Below, piece by piece: positions 35,208 through 43,675 of a stretch of DNA of 51,092 bases. A program made the position numbers and the translations under genes. Below the pieces are notes generated by a model. That model saw nothing but the letters and a program-made list of their open reading frames with translations, made no database searches and was not told the DNA's origin. Numbering within the stretch: position 1 is the stretch's first letter; each line of letters starts with the position of its first letter. This DNA comes from Sulfurimonadaceae bacterium (lineage in GTDB: Bacteria > Campylobacterota > Campylobacteria > Campylobacterales > Sulfurimonadaceae). The stretch lies in contig JADGDM010000013.1 in assembly GCA_016744905.1 (NCBI GenBank), positions 1-51,092 on the forward strand. The letters are read 5' to 3'.

Positions 35208-36014
35208 CTAAGACTGAATCTGTTTTTTATTGCTCAAAGTTTGAAGATAAGATGATATATTAATTAAGCTAAAAGTGATGATAAAAATCATTAAGCCTGG
35301 GAAGAAACTCACCCACCATGCGATATCAATGACCTCTTTACCATTACTTAAAATACTTCCCCAACTCATTTGGGGTGCCGTAATACCTAGCCCTAAGAAG
35401 CTCAGTCCTGACTCAGCTAAAATTGCCCCACCAACACCAAAGGTAAAACTAACAAAAAATATCGGGGCTAAAAGTGGTGCAAAATATTTTAAAATAATTT
35501 TACTATCACCTACTTTTGCTATTTTTAATATCTTAATATACGGTTTTGTAGAAATTGCAAAACTCTCAGAACGTATCAAGCGCGCTGTGGTCATCCACGC
35601 CGTAATGGAGATAATAAATATCAGTACAAAAATAGAAGCACTAATATAACTCACCAAAGCTAAGAGTAAAAAGAAGGTCGGAAAGGTTAAAAACAGATCC
35701 ACAATAACCACAAAACTTTTATCAAAGGTTCCACGAAAGTAACCCGCACTTGCCCCATAAATAAGCCCTATAAAAGAGGCAATAAAAGCACTCCCTACCC
35801 CGATGAGGATAGAGACTTTTCCACCCTCAATCAAGCGCGCTAGAATATCTCGACCTAAGCGATCTGTTCCACAAAAGTGTGTCATAGAAGGTCCCAGTAA
35901 AATAGCATCTTTATTCAAATCATACGCAGAAACGGTATAAACAAAAGAGCCAAGAAATGTAAAAAGTAAAACGGAGATGAGAAGTGCGATACTAACGCGG
36001 GGCAGACTCTGCAT
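35208..36014 (-). CDS. Peptide/nickel-type ABC transporter permease (OppC/DppC-like)
   Basis: 268 aa with about six membrane helices. It has an N-terminal region typical of OppC and DppC (HFCGTDRLGRDILARLIEGGKVSILIG, here split by its family spacing) and the coupling-helix EAA region (GDSKIILKYFAPLL, then GLSFLGLGITAPQMSWG). It should pair with an OppB-type permease, two ATPases and a binding protein, but none of these is adjacent. It begins 3 bp after flgK and is followed closely by a PerM gene. Contains two AGCGCGCT copies (35579, 35834). Confidence 0.88.
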   Translation of the reverse strand: MQSLPRVSIALLISVLLFTFLGSFVYTVSAYDLNKDAILLGPSMTHFCGTDRLGRDILARLIEGGKVSILIGVGSAFIASFIGLIYGASAGYFRGTFDKSFVVIVDLFLTFPTFFLLLALVSYISASIFVLIFIISITAWMTTARLIRSESFAISTKPYIKILKIAKVGDSKIILKYFAPLLAPIFFVSFTFGVGGAILAESGLSFLGLGITAPQMSWGSILSNGKEVIDIAWWVSFFPGLMIFIITFSLINISSYLQTLSNKKQIQS

Positions 36015-36017
36015 AAA

Positions 36018-37928
36018 CTACTGTTTAATGCCTAAAAGTGTCTGCATCATCTGATCCACAGTAGTGATCACCTTCGCGGCTGCACCATAAGAGGTTTGAT
36101 ACTTGATAAGGTTGGTTAACTCTTCATCGATACTTACCTTTGAAACAGAGTTATACTCTAATTCAATGGCTGCAAATTGCGCTGTCAATGTCTCATTTTT
36201 AGAGATGGCACTGTTGGTTTTAGTACCCACTGCCGTCACCAATGAGTCATAGTATCCATAAACTGTATCTTCAGTTGTTAAACCATCACTGGTAAACTTG
36301 ACTGATTCAAACTGAAACTGTACCATAGAAATCGCCACATCATTATTTCCTGCTACGTTTTCTGCATGCGCAGATATTTGAGTCGGATCGGCTTTCAAAC
36401 TTGCATTCAAATCAATATTGGTAGCGTCATCACCATCAAAGAATCTATTCATACCCAGCGCGCCACCAAAGTTGGTTCCACTTGCGTCATTTGTCGTATT
36501 GTCAACTATAGCAAAAGTATAACCTTGCGCTCTAAAATCTGCATTCATCGCAAAATTTAATTGACCATCTTTAACACTTGCACCTGAGGCTTCTACATAG
36601 ACAGCGCTAAACATGTCATCTAAATCATTTAATGAATTATTGTCATCATTGTCATCAAGACTCATACTCAACTGCTCAACAATAGAATTTTGTCGTGTCA
36701 CTCCATCTTTATCAATAAACGTAGATGTTGAAGCATCCATTACCGTTTGAGTATTGATAAATATATCTCTATTCGCCACTTCATTACCATCAGCATCATA
36801 AATTTTAACCGAAAAATCGCCTGTATTTATCTGCATTTCTGTATCAATCAGTGAAGTTGAATTACGAATATCCACCTCTTTTGAGGTCATTACTTGAGAA
36901 ACGCTGTTGGCATAAATATTATTGGTGTAATTTATCAAACCCTCTGCAAAAGCATCAAGTTGGTTGATAGTATCTTGTAAATCACCATCTTGTGGTATAC
37001 CAAGACTGTCCATCTCTGCACCACGAAGTTCCAATATGGCTCCAATTTTTCCACCATACACTTCACTTTCAAGCGGAATACGTATTCCATCTTGACGTTC
37101 ATAATACAGTTCACTAAAACCATCTGCATTGGCGCTGTTATCTGTACCAATAGGGTGAAAGGTTCCCCCATCAACGATATTAAATCCAGCAACTTGAATC
37201 GTGTAAGGTCCTTGTGCTTCTGCCACGCGAGAGTCAATAGAGCTATCACTAACAATATAGCTATTTAATGTATCTGCACCAATTAACTTGGATAAACTCA
37301 ACTCTAAAAGATTACGTTGATCTCTTAGATCATTGGCATTATTACCTGCCACACTCTCAATTTCATTAATAGATTTATTCAAATCTGCAATAGAAGAGGC
37401 AATTCGGTTTACTTCATCTACTGCGACATCCATTTCGTCATTAATCTGTTGTTGAAGAGTAAAAACTCTCTCACGAGTCGCACTAACATTGTCACTAAGT
37501 GTCTGAGTTTGTTGAGCAAGTGCTACTTTAATGGCGGTACTGTCAGGATTATCCGCTAACGATTGCCAAAGATTAAAGTACTCTTGCATATCATTTTTAA
37601 CACCTACATTATCAATCTCTAAAAAGTAACTTGATAACTCTTCTAAGGTTTGACGTGAAAAATCAGAACCCTCTTTATTTTGAGCAGAACTGGTATAACG
37701 ATCATAAACAAACTGATCAAAAACACGGGCAATCTGATCAACATCAACCCCATTACCTACATTTCCAGGAGTAGTATTTAAAGGGGTTGCTGCAGATTGA
37801 ACCACACGTTGACGGCTATAACCCTCCGTTTCTGCATTGGCGATATTGTGTCCAGTGACACTGATACCTGTTTCAGCAGCTTTAAGCCCACTGTATCCAA
37901 TATTTAGCGCATTAAAAATGGAAGACAT
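36018..37928 (-). CDS. flgK: Flagellar hook-associated protein 1
   Basis: 636 aa. The N-terminus IFNALNIGYSGLKAAETGIS followed by HNIANAETEGYSRQRV is the conserved rod/hook family signature, and the C-terminus (SIDEELTNLIKYQTSYGAAA, MMQTLLGI) is the paired coiled coil. The middle is the variable domain. FlgK joins hook and filament. It follows the FlgN-like chaperone gene by 1 bp and is in a sigma28-type operon with flgM. Confidence 0.95.
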   Translation of the reverse strand: MSSIFNALNIGYSGLKAAETGISVTGHNIANAETEGYSRQRVVQSAATPLNTTPGNVGNGVDVDQIARVFDQFVYDRYTSSAQNKEGSDFSRQTLEELSSYFLEIDNVGVKNDMQEYFNLWQSLADNPDSTAIKVALAQQTQTLSDNVSATRERVFTLQQQINDEMDVAVDEVNRIASSIADLNKSINEIESVAGNNANDLRDQRNLLELSLSKLIGADTLNSYIVSDSSIDSRVAEAQGPYTIQVAGFNIVDGGTFHPIGTDNSANADGFSELYYERQDGIRIPLESEVYGGKIGAILELRGAEMDSLGIPQDGDLQDTINQLDAFAEGLINYTNNIYANSVSQVMTSKEVDIRNSTSLIDTEMQINTGDFSVKIYDADGNEVANRDIFINTQTVMDASTSTFIDKDGVTRQNSIVEQLSMSLDDNDDNNSLNDLDDMFSAVYVEASGASVKDGQLNFAMNADFRAQGYTFAIVDNTTNDASGTNFGGALGMNRFFDGDDATNIDLNASLKADPTQISAHAENVAGNNDVAISMVQFQFESVKFTSDGLTTEDTVYGYYDSLVTAVGTKTNSAISKNETLTAQFAAIELEYNSVSKVSIDEELTNLIKYQTSYGAAAKVITTVDQMMQTLLGIKQ

Positions 37929-37929
37929 A

Positions 37930-38361
37930 TTAGACTCTTACTTGTAAAAGTGATGAAGATTTTTTGGCAACCGATGTGTACCCTTGCATTTCAGTCGGAA
38001 CTATGCGCTCAAGAACCGAGTTGTAAAATGCACTGACACTGAGTACCATTTTGGCGTAATCTTTATTGACATCTCTTAGATTAGAGAGTTCTGTTTTTAA
38101 TTCATCTAGAAGTTTATGTTGTGTCGCATCAAGCAGCGCGCTGATCTCTTTGTCACTGTTCTCTCTCATCAACCTTGAGATTTCATGATCAATCATCGCT
38201 TTTTTCTGCTCAAAGCTTTTTAGTTTCTCTTCTTTGTATTCCACTCTATCAAACTGAGCGTTATGAGAGGCAACTTTAATATCGTTTATGTCGTTTTGGG
38301 TGATAGAGATTAACTCTCTTAAATCACTTAAAGCACTTTGTAAATGGTGAGACAACATCAT
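37930..38361 (-). CDS. FlgN-like flagellar export chaperone
   Basis: 143 aa, almost entirely helical with heptad-like spacing (LSDLRELISITQNDI, EEKLKSFEQKKAMID, ELKTELSNLRDVNK), and a C-terminal SVSAFYNSVLERI. This length, fold and its place between flgM and flgK fit FlgN, the chaperone of FlgK and FlgL, whose sequence is poorly conserved. Two adjacent ATGs (38361, 38358) follow AAGGAG; the second has the better spacing. Contains AGCGCGCT at 38135. Confidence 0.75.
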   Translation of the reverse strand: MMLSHHLQSALSDLRELISITQNDINDIKVASHNAQFDRVEYKEEKLKSFEQKKAMIDHEISRLMRENSDKEISALLDATQHKLLDELKTELSNLRDVNKDYAKMVLSVSAFYNSVLERIVPTEMQGYTSVAKKSSSLLQVRV

Positions 38362-38389
38362 AAACTCCTTCTAACTCTATAATTAATTT

Positions 38390-38593
38390 TTAGAGCAAAT
38401 CATCCGCAATACGTTCAGCTAAAGCTTGTAAATCGACTTGGTAATCACCACTTTCAATATCCGCTTTTAACTGTTCAACTTTTGATAAGTCGCCTTGTTG
38501 AGACAACTTCTGCTCTTTTACTTTTGTATTTTTATCTTGGTCAGCGTTTTGATAAACTGATCTAGCAACTTCACTATTCATCCTTGAAATCAT
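38390..38593 (-). CDS. flgM: Anti-sigma28 factor FlgM
   Basis: 67 aa. The C-terminal half (KVEQLKADIESGDYQVDLQA then LAERIADDLL) is the FliA-binding region of FlgM; the N-terminus is short and disordered as in Campylobacterota. It holds FliA inactive until hook completion, when it is exported. GAAAGGA lies 6 nt before ATG 38593. It has its own sigma28-type promoter, giving the usual feedback loop. Confidence 0.9.
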   Translation of the reverse strand: MISRMNSEVARSVYQNADQDKNTKVKEQKLSQQGDLSKVEQLKADIESGDYQVDLQALAERIADDLL

Positions 38594-38626
38594 GCTGTAT
38601 CCTTTCTATAATTCTTATTATAAATT

Positions 38627-38653
38627 ATATCGGTAAAAGCACCAAAAACTTTA
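38627..38653 (-). promoter_or_regulatory. Sigma28 (FliA) promoter of flgM-flgN-flgK
   Basis: On the minus strand TAAAGTTT (38653-38646) is followed after 12 nt by CCGATAT (38633-38627), close to the FliA consensus TAAAGTTT-N11-GCCGATAA. It is about 34 bp upstream of the flgM start. Confidence 0.8.
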
Positions 38654-38684
38654 GTAAATATGCACAACTTTTATAGTATAACTA

Positions 38685-38990
38685 TTACTTATTATTACGC
38701 TCAACCAAATGATCAAATAGCATCTGAGAAAAACCAAATCCACCTGCTGATGACTTCGATAATTCATCGTTGTACATGGACTTGTAGATGTCATCACCCG
38801 GATCATTATCTGTAAAAATATTTTTCTCATTTTTATTAGATTCATCCAGCAACATCTTCAAAATAATCGCTTCAAACTGGTCCGTTTTCTCTTTGATTTT
38901 TGCCGCTTCATCAGAGTTGGCAAAAGTAGGTGCTTTTCCATAATCTTGTGCGATTAATCCCTTTTGAATTGTAAAGTTTGCTCCATCCAT
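38685..38990 (-). CDS. Rod-binding protein (FlgJ N-terminal domain)
   Basis: 101 aa. It contains the rod-binding domain KEKTDQFEAIILKMLLDES, NDPGDDIYKSMYNDELS and GGFGFSQMLFDHL, without the muramidase domain that enterobacterial FlgJ carries. It should help assemble the rod under the P ring. Its ATG overlaps the flgI stop (TAATG), so the two are co-translated. Confidence 0.88.
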   Translation of the reverse strand: MDGANFTIQKGLIAQDYGKAPTFANSDEAAKIKEKTDQFEAIILKMLLDESNKNEKNIFTDNDPGDDIYKSMYNDELSKSSAGGFGFSQMLFDHLVERNNK

Positions 38991-40042
38991 TAGATGACCT
39001 CCAAATCTGCTGCTATTGCACCAGCACTTTTCATCGCTTCAAGTATTGAGATGATATCTTTAGGCGTTGCGCCCAATTTTTGAAGTGAACGTGTAATATT
39101 CGCCACCGTTGTTGTTCCATTTTTAGTATACAGCTCATTTTCATTAAGTCCGATAACCAGATTTGGATCAACTTCAACGCTACCAGCTGGTTTGTTGACT
39201 GCATCTTGGGCTAAAACTTTGATGGTGATATCACCATGCGAAATGACAACAGGTTTAATATTAATATTTACCCCAGCAATAATCGTCCCTGTACGCTCAT
39301 TAATAATAATTTTTGCTTTTGCTTTATAGTCAACATCAAGTTCTTGTACTGTTGCCAAAAATTCGATCATCGAGCGATTTTTAGGACGTTGTAGTTTGAT
39401 CGTTCTTGGGTCAAGTGCTACGGCAACTTGTGAACTAAATTCATTGTTAATCCGGCTTTGAATTTTGATAGCATTTTGAAAACTAGACTCTTTCATAGAG
39501 AGGTTAATATAATCTTGATGAAAAATATCTTGCACAATTTCACGCTCGACAATCCCTCCACCATAGACACTACCAGCAGTTGGATGTGATTCACTCCCAC
39601 CACCACGCTCATTTTTTCCACCAATACTTAAAGGACCTTGCCCTAAAGCATATATTTTATTATCAACCCCACGTAGTGGCGCCATTAAAAGTGTTCCACC
39701 CTCTAAAGACTTTGCATCACCAATAGAAGAGACAGTAATATCAAACTTATCACCTTGGCGCGCAAAAGGTTTCAATTTAGCCGTAACAACAACCGCTGCA
39801 ACATTTTTTGATTTGATGTCAACAGGGTCCATATCTATATTCATAGCACGCAACATATTTGAGATTGATTGGAGTGTAAAACGTGAAGTGGTTCCATCAC
39901 CAGTCTTTTTAAGACCAACAACCAAAGAGTAACCGATAAGCTGATTATCTCGCACGCCAACGACGTTTGCGACTTCACTGATCTTCTCAGCAAAGAGTGG
40001 TAAAGTAAATAAAAGTGTCAAAAAAAGTTTAAATATCATCAT
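38990..40042 (-). CDS. flgI: Flagellar P-ring protein
   Basis: 350 aa. Signal peptide (MIFKLFLTLLFTLPLFAE), then the hallmark NVVGVRDNQLIGYSLVVGL with KTGDGTTSRFT, KNVAAVVVTAKLKPFARQG, GTLLMAPLRGVD, GGKNERGGGSES and INERTGTIIAGV. It forms the ring around the rod in the peptidoglycan layer. Two adjacent ATGs (40042, 40039) follow AAGGATGG, the second better spaced. A sigma54 promoter lies just upstream. Confidence 0.96.
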   Translation of the reverse strand: MMIFKLFLTLLFTLPLFAEKISEVANVVGVRDNQLIGYSLVVGLKKTGDGTTSRFTLQSISNMLRAMNIDMDPVDIKSKNVAAVVVTAKLKPFARQGDKFDITVSSIGDAKSLEGGTLLMAPLRGVDNKIYALGQGPLSIGGKNERGGGSESHPTAGSVYGGGIVEREIVQDIFHQDYINLSMKESSFQNAIKIQSRINNEFSSQVAVALDPRTIKLQRPKNRSMIEFLATVQELDVDYKAKAKIIINERTGTIIAGVNINIKPVVISHGDITIKVLAQDAVNKPAGSVEVDPNLVIGLNENELYTKNGTTTVANITRSLQKLGATPKDIISILEAMKSAGAIAADLEVI

Positions 40043-40067
40043 CCATCCTTGGGTTCATATGACTTTT

Positions 40068-40087
40068 AAAGCATTTATTGTTCCATA
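40068..40087 (-). promoter_or_regulatory. Sigma54 promoter of flgI
   Basis: On the minus strand TGGAAC then, with exactly 10 nt between GG (40084-40083) and GC (40072-40071), TGCTTT. This fits the -24/-12 consensus TTGGAAC-N5-TTGCTTT, and the predicted start lies about 17 nt before the flgI ATG. Confidence 0.75.
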
Positions 40088-40182
40088 GGTTATTGGCGTG
40101 TTGCAGAAGACAGTTTAGGAGCGCAGTTTTTAAATTTTTGGATTAGAAATATATTCTAGTAAGTGTTGAATAACGAAGATAA

Positions 40183-40206
40183 ACAGTGGGACTTTTATTC
40201 CACTGT
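40183..40206 (-). terminator. Stem-loop after the DUF6174 lipoprotein gene
   Basis: ACAGTGG (40183-40189) pairs with CCACTGT (40200-40206), loop 10 nt, overlapping the stop codon at 40195. On the minus strand it is followed by TTATCTT. Confidence 0.5.
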
Positions 40207-40929
40207 AGGTTCGAGATAGACATCAAGTGTTCTTGTTATGACATGACAAGAGTCTTTTTTAATTTTAAAGTTTTCAACTGTTTGTGTTTGATAACCTTCT
40301 TTGCTGATTTCAACATCAAATAAACCAGCGCGCTCCCCTAAACCAATCAGCTGAGAGGAAGCATTACAATCCACTATATCACTGGTATCTAAACTCTCTA
40401 CTGCGCCATTAAAGTCACTGATATCAGCACGTGATCCACAGGTAATTGAGTTATTTGTCTTTTTATCAAATACATTAATATAAATACCTCTTACATACAC
40501 TGCACTACATACTAAAGCACCCATTTTAATATCAAAAGCATATTCATCATCTACACTTGCTTTGTCATAATCTATTTTAACAGACCTCGGATAATAACGA
40601 TCACTATCATACTCAACTTCAACACTGTCTGCACGATCAATGGCGTCACGAAGTACTGCATAAAGTTCATCTATCGTTTTGTACCCACCAATATCTTCAA
40701 TTGGCTGATAGTTATCATCTAAGACCGCTGAGACTTTAGCTTCTGAAACCGTGATCGAGACCTCTTGACCAGCATCAGGGCAGAAGCAGTGCTCAACAAA
40801 CTCAAACTTATAATAATTTCCATTCGCTTTTTTGAAATTGTCATAATTCTCATCCATCTCATCAATTTGACTGGTACACGCCAAAAATGTCAAACTTATC
40901 ATACTTAAAAAAAGTACTTTCCAATACAT
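40195..40929 (-). CDS. DUF6174-like lipoprotein
   Basis: 244 aa. Type II signal peptide with lipobox TFLAC (Cys18). Residues about 30-140 follow the DUF6174 pattern: YYKFEFVEHCFCP, a beta hairpin VSITVSEAKVSAV, YKTIDELYAVLRDAIDRADS and YDSDRYYPRSVKIDYD. The C-terminal part (DVEISKEGYQTQTVENF) resembles the small beta-sandwich of carboxypeptidase-regulatory-like domains. Anchored in a membrane facing the periplasm; function unknown. Contains AGCGCGCT at 40327. Confidence 0.72.
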   Translation of the reverse strand: MYWKVLFLSMISLTFLACTSQIDEMDENYDNFKKANGNYYKFEFVEHCFCPDAGQEVSITVSEAKVSAVLDDNYQPIEDIGGYKTIDELYAVLRDAIDRADSVEVEYDSDRYYPRSVKIDYDKASVDDEYAFDIKMGALVCSAVYVRGIYINVFDKKTNNSITCGSRADISDFNGAVESLDTSDIVDCNASSQLIGLGERAGLFDVEISKEGYQTQTVENFKIKKDSCHVITRTLDVYLEPTVE

Positions 40930-40967
40930 AGTAGACCTTTTTATATAATTTATATAATTATATCCTA

Positions 40968-42689
40968 TTATATTGAGTTAGTAATATACCTTTGACGTTT
41001 GGCTGGTTTTAGTTTTCTAATGTCTACCATGATATATCCATCAATACAGTCATTAAACTCGGTATCTATTCCAAAGTCCATAAACTCTACACCACCCTCT
41101 TCACAGATATCACTGTACTGTTTGTACAGTGTTGGAACCGTCACATTAAACTCTCTTAAGTACTCACGTAAAATCTTAAAGTCCGCTCTATAATCATCAC
41201 CTTTAAACATCGCACCCATCTCTTCGCGTGTATATGCTGAAAGTCTATATGGATTGCGCGCATGGATATGTGGCTCTTTAGAACCAAAATAGTGTGAATA
41301 AAAATAGACCAAAGCCTCTTTTGCGTGTTGATGATAAGAAGCACTGATACTCACAGGCCCATACATATACTTGATATGTGGGTTGTGACTTAAGTACGCC
41401 CCGATGCCTTGCCATAGATAATCAAGCGCACGCGTTCCCCAATACTTAGGCTGTACAAAACTACGACCCAATTCAATCGCCTCATACAGTGTCTCCTCAA
41501 TCTCTTCATCAATTTTACAAAGCTCATTCATATAAAGCCCCTCTTTACCCATCCAAGGAAGAACACACTCGCACTCACCGATACGGTAAGCACCAACAAT
41601 TTCAAGTGCCTCTTCATCCCACAGTACGAGGTGTTGATAATATTGATCATATTTATCAAGATCTTTATAAAGGCCACTGCCCTCACCTACTTTTCTAAAT
41701 GAGTACTCACGTAGACGACCGATCTCATTCATCAATGTTGGGGAGACTTCATGCTCTATAAGATAGATATGTTTATCATCACTCGTTGTTCCTAAACGCT
41801 CTCCACTTTTAAGTTCACGCTTGATATCTTGACGTGATTCAGGATGGGCGATACACTGCTCCGTGGAGTAAATACCTTTTTTTCCACGTGCCAGTCGGTA
41901 GAGATGTTTTCTAAAAAGTTTGGCGTGTGCTTTATGAGAGAGTTGCATACCACTAAGTGTTTGTGCAGCGATCTGTTCTCCAACATTAAACTCTAAAACA
42001 GAGTTGCGCGCCTTAAACATCTCATGAGAGAGTAACATCGTTGCTAAGGGACGATACACCCAAGAGGCACCATAAAAGAGGTTGGAATTTTTGGCCTTGA
42101 TATGGATTGGCAAGATAGGGCTTTGGGTGCGCTTTGCAAATTTTACAAACCCACTTTTCCATTTTGAGTCACGGATACCATTAAAGTACGCTCGAGAGAC
42201 CTCACCTGATGGGAAAAAGATTACTGCTTCTTCATTGTTTAAAGCCGTATCAATTCTATTCAAACTCTCTTTGGAAAGTTTGCCATTAAAGTTATCTACA
42301 GGAATAAAATGATCTTTAAACGGTGAAAATTGTGCCAGCATATTGTTCGCCACTATTTTAACTTTTTTGTCACTTCTCACACTCGCAATCATCTGAACCA
42401 ATGCCAAACCATCCAGCGCGCCAAGAGGATGATTGGCAACAATAATGACCTTTCCCAATGCAGGAATATTTTTGATTTTTTTATTATCTACCGTATAAGA
42501 GATGTTAAGATAATCCATAACCGTATCAATAAAAGCCAAACCAGTTTCAGTGGAGTTTTCTAAAAAATCATTGATTCCTTTTTCATGAAAAAGAAACTTT
42601 AATGCACCCACTGTTGGCTTATGTACATACTTTGGATAGTCAAAAAGTTTTGGATACTGTTTACGTAAAGCGTTTTCTACTGTTATCAT
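40968..42689 (-). CDS. olsF: Bifunctional acyltransferase, OlsF-type ornithine lipid synthase
   Basis: 573 aa in two parts. The N-terminal half (to about residue 280) is a PlsC/OlsA-like acyltransferase with NHPLGALDG (His87, Asp93) and FFPSGEVSR. The C-terminal half (from about residue 310) is OlsB/hemolysin-like GNAT: LREYSFRKVGEGSG, DLDKYDQYYQHLVLWDE, IVGAYRIG, ELGRSFVQPKYWGTRALDYLW and YGPVSIS. This order matches OlsF, where the C-terminal domain N-acylates ornithine and the N-terminal domain O-acylates the product, giving a phosphorus-free membrane lipid. A lysyl or glycine lipid product is an alternative. Confidence 0.78.
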   Translation of the reverse strand: MITVENALRKQYPKLFDYPKYVHKPTVGALKFLFHEKGINDFLENSTETGLAFIDTVMDYLNISYTVDNKKIKNIPALGKVIIVANHPLGALDGLALVQMIASVRSDKKVKIVANNMLAQFSPFKDHFIPVDNFNGKLSKESLNRIDTALNNEEAVIFFPSGEVSRAYFNGIRDSKWKSGFVKFAKRTQSPILPIHIKAKNSNLFYGASWVYRPLATMLLSHEMFKARNSVLEFNVGEQIAAQTLSGMQLSHKAHAKLFRKHLYRLARGKKGIYSTEQCIAHPESRQDIKRELKSGERLGTTSDDKHIYLIEHEVSPTLMNEIGRLREYSFRKVGEGSGLYKDLDKYDQYYQHLVLWDEEALEIVGAYRIGECECVLPWMGKEGLYMNELCKIDEEIEETLYEAIELGRSFVQPKYWGTRALDYLWQGIGAYLSHNPHIKYMYGPVSISASYHQHAKEALVYFYSHYFGSKEPHIHARNPYRLSAYTREEMGAMFKGDDYRADFKILREYLREFNVTVPTLYKQYSDICEEGGVEFMDFGIDTEFNDCIDGYIMVDIRKLKPAKRQRYITNSI

Positions 42690-42761
42690 TTTTATTCCTA
42701 TCTGTTATTGTTTGTGAAAGTATAAAAGGAGTAGATTACGATTTAAATGCCAAAGGGGAAC

Positions 42762-42777
42762 AGATTGGTAACAATCT
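42762..42777. promoter_or_regulatory. Short palindrome between olsF and Nudix gene
   Basis: AGATTG (42762-42767) and CAATCT (42772-42777) flank GTAA, a 16-bp operator-like palindrome in the divergent gap. A TATACT box at 42798-42803 serves the Nudix gene. No 11-bp TTAC repeat was found here. Confidence 0.35.
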
Positions 42778-42831
42778 AAAAATTACATTTAAAGCGCTAT
42801 ACTTTGAAAAATTCTGAATAAAGAGAAAACT

Positions 42832-43269
42832 TTGAGCTTAACTTGGAAACCAAAAACTCCCTATCTAACTGCTGATGGAATTGTAGAAATTATTATTGAT
42901 GGAGAATTCAAAGGCATCGTTTTAATCAGCCGTTTAAACCCTCCCTATGGAACAGCACTGCCGGGTGGATTTGTTGATATAGGAGAGTCTGTTGAAGACG
43001 CTATGATACGTGAAATGAAAGAGGAAATTGGGCTTGATGTCGAAATACAGCACCTTTTAGGTATCTACTCAGATCCTAAACGTGATCCAAGGTTTCATAC
43101 TGCTTCTGCCGTTTATATCGCCCATGCCAGCGCGCTACCAACGGCAGGTGATGATGCAAAAAGTACTAAGATTGTTGAACTCAGCGCGCTGAATCAAGAG
43201 GACTTTGTATTTGATCATGGTAAAATCATTGAAGACTATTTACATTACAAAAGAGTACATACCTTATAA
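42832..43269 (+). CDS. Nudix hydrolase
   Basis: 145 aa from TTG 42832. The Nudix box is complete: GGFVDIGESVEDAMIREMKE then EIG (residues about 46-68). The N-terminus (YLTADGIVEI and FKGIVLISRLNPPYG) and the LLGIYSDPKRDPR region suit ADP-ribose or NADH pyrophosphatases of this size. It hydrolyses a nucleoside diphosphate linked to another group; substrate unknown. Contains two AGCGCGCT copies (43129, 43183) only 54 bp apart. Confidence 0.9.
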   Translation: MSLTWKPKTPYLTADGIVEIIIDGEFKGIVLISRLNPPYGTALPGGFVDIGESVEDAMIREMKEEIGLDVEIQHLLGIYSDPKRDPRFHTASAVYIAHASALPTAGDDAKSTKIVELSALNQEDFVFDHGKIIEDYLHYKRVHTL

Positions 43270-43309
43270 TGTATATAACTTCTTGATAAAATTCAAGTAC
43301 ACTACTGTT

Positions 43310-43675
43310 ATGAAATCATTTTATATCTATTTTACATTATTATTGTCATCTCTACTTGCAGATCCGAATGCTGCACTCTATTTTCACGGAAACTGTACCA
43401 CGTGTCATGAAGAGACAAAAGAGGTCTCTGCACCCTCTGTTATGGAGTTTAGACAGCGATATATTGACGCCTTTGTAAAAAAAGAGGATTTTGTTCATTA
43501 TATGTCTACTTGGGTATTAAAACCTGATGCGGGGACTTCTATCATGGGCGATGCGATTGAGAAACATGAATTAATGCCTGAACTTGCTTATGACTTAGAA
43601 ACCTTAAAAATTATTACGGGATATATCTACGATACGGACTTTAGTAAAGCACATAAAAATCACTCAGAACCTTGA
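43310..43675 (+). CDS. Small periplasmic c-type cytochrome
   Basis: 121 aa from ATG 43310; an in-frame ATG at 43205 lies inside the Nudix gene and would spoil the signal peptide. Signal MKSFYIYFTLLLSSLLA is followed by one haem site CTTCH near residue 29 and several Met (SIMGDAIEKHELMPEL) that could supply the sixth ligand. It is a single-haem electron carrier of the periplasm. Its last 16 bp overlap rsmD, tail to tail. Confidence 0.8.
   Translation: MKSFYIYFTLLLSSLLADPNAALYFHGNCTTCHEETKEVSAPSVMEFRQRYIDAFVKKEDFVHYMSTWVLKPDAGTSIMGDAIEKHELMPELAYDLETLKIITGYIYDTDFSKAHKNHSEP

Noticed and set aside
40094-40105. TTGGCGTGTTGC on the + strand as a sigma54 site
   Set aside because: GG and GC are only 6 nt apart instead of 10; the good site is at 40068-40087 on the minus strand.
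42602-42817. 71-codon + strand frame with a hydrophobic stretch, antisense to the olsF start
   Set aside because: Its start lies deep in olsF, no RBS was seen, and hydrophobicity arises from the antisense of AT-rich coding DNA.
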